A stretch of DNA of 5,128 nt from Thermoplasmata archaeon (GTDB taxonomy: Archaea; Thermoplasmatota; B47-G6; B47-G6B; 47-G6), in assembly GCA_003663565.1 (NCBI GenBank), contig QMTT01000088.1, positions 1 through 5,128 on the forward strand. The letters are read 5' to 3'. The notes under the pieces were generated by a model. That model made no database searches and had not been told where the DNA came from. It saw only the letters and a list, made by a program, of their open reading frames with translations. Positions 5,057-5,128 of the stretch are shown in pieces. A program made the translations under genes and the position numbers. Each line of letters opens with the position of its first letter. Within the stretch, counting starts at the first letter, position 1.

Positions 5057-5128
5057 GTGAGAGACTTCAGGGTACTTATAAATGATGAGATTTCTGAACG
5101 GGGAGTTAAGATACTAAAAGAGGCTGGA
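5057..5128 (+). CDS. serA: D-3-phosphoglycerate dehydrogenase-like protein, N-terminus only
   Basis: Only the first 24 codons are in the window; the frame is open to the last base. The product begins MRDFRVLINDEISERGVKIL followed by KEAG, the first beta strand and helix of the substrate-binding domain of D-isomer-specific 2-hydroxyacid dehydrogenases. The pattern VL(I/V)xDxIxExGxxIL is most typical of SerA, which oxidises 3-phosphoglycerate to 3-phosphohydroxypyruvate with NAD in serine biosynthesis. Glyoxylate/hydroxypyruvate reductases start similarly and cannot be excluded from so little sequence. The GTG start is set by GGAGGTG 7 nt upstream. The gene diverges from the adenosyltransferase operon across an AT-rich region of about 150 nt that probably holds both promoters. 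Confidence 0.65.
   Translation, partial: MRDFRVLINDEISERGVKILKEAG

Noticed and set aside
1..5128. Mobile element, CRISPR array, defence island or RNA gene
   Set aside because: No transposase, integrase, regularly spaced repeats, terminal inverted repeats or tRNA/rRNA-like sequence is visible; nearly every base is in a recognised conserved gene.

Overview
This window looks like archaeal chromosome, AT-leaning (I estimate about 40% GC), with genes packed almost end to end. The archaeal assignment rests on gene content: beta-ribofuranosylaminobenzene 5'-phosphate synthase (tetrahydromethanopterin pathway), the archaea-specific tRNA-Ile2 agmatidine synthetase TiaS, a short archaeal-type adenylosuccinate synthetase, and a DUF1464 protein. 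Heavy use of AGA/AGG Arg and ATA Ile codons and Lys/Glu/Ile-rich proteins suggest a thermophile. A tetrahydromethanopterin gene beside a corrinoid adenosyltransferase fits a methanogen, methane/alkane oxidiser, Archaeoglobi member or related lineage. I cannot name the genus.

Layout. At the left edge (1-1331, plus strand) the 3' end of a DUF1464 kinase-like gene runs into an RFAP synthase gene (mptG). The second gene starts at a TTG inside the first and has a strong Shine-Dalgarno sequence. From 4905 down to 1315 on the minus strand lies a four-gene operon: ATP:corrinoid adenosyltransferase, purA, tiaS, and a DUF92/VTE6-type membrane protein. The junctions are a 2-nt gap, an ATGA overlap and a TGATG overlap, so one transcript with translational coupling is likely. 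The last gene of this operon converges on mptG, and the two stop ends overlap by 17 nt. At the right edge, after a roughly 150-nt AT-rich divergent intergenic region, a plus-strand gene begins with the N-terminus of a SerA-like 2-hydroxyacid dehydrogenase.

How the genes work together. mptG starts biosynthesis of the C1 carrier tetrahydromethanopterin; the DUF1464 kinase may serve the same or a neighbouring pathway. The operon mixes cofactor, purine, tRNA-modification and probably isoprenoid-phosphate functions. What its members share is mainly ATP/adenylate chemistry and housekeeping status. The only real regulatory space is the divergent intergenic region, which has a palindromic TATA-like core and small inverted repeats.

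I see no mobile element, CRISPR array, RNA gene or defence system. The window is mostly ordinary housekeeping DNA; the points worth checking are the DUF1464-mptG linkage, the DUF92 protein's role in the operon, and the small elements in the divergent promoter region.
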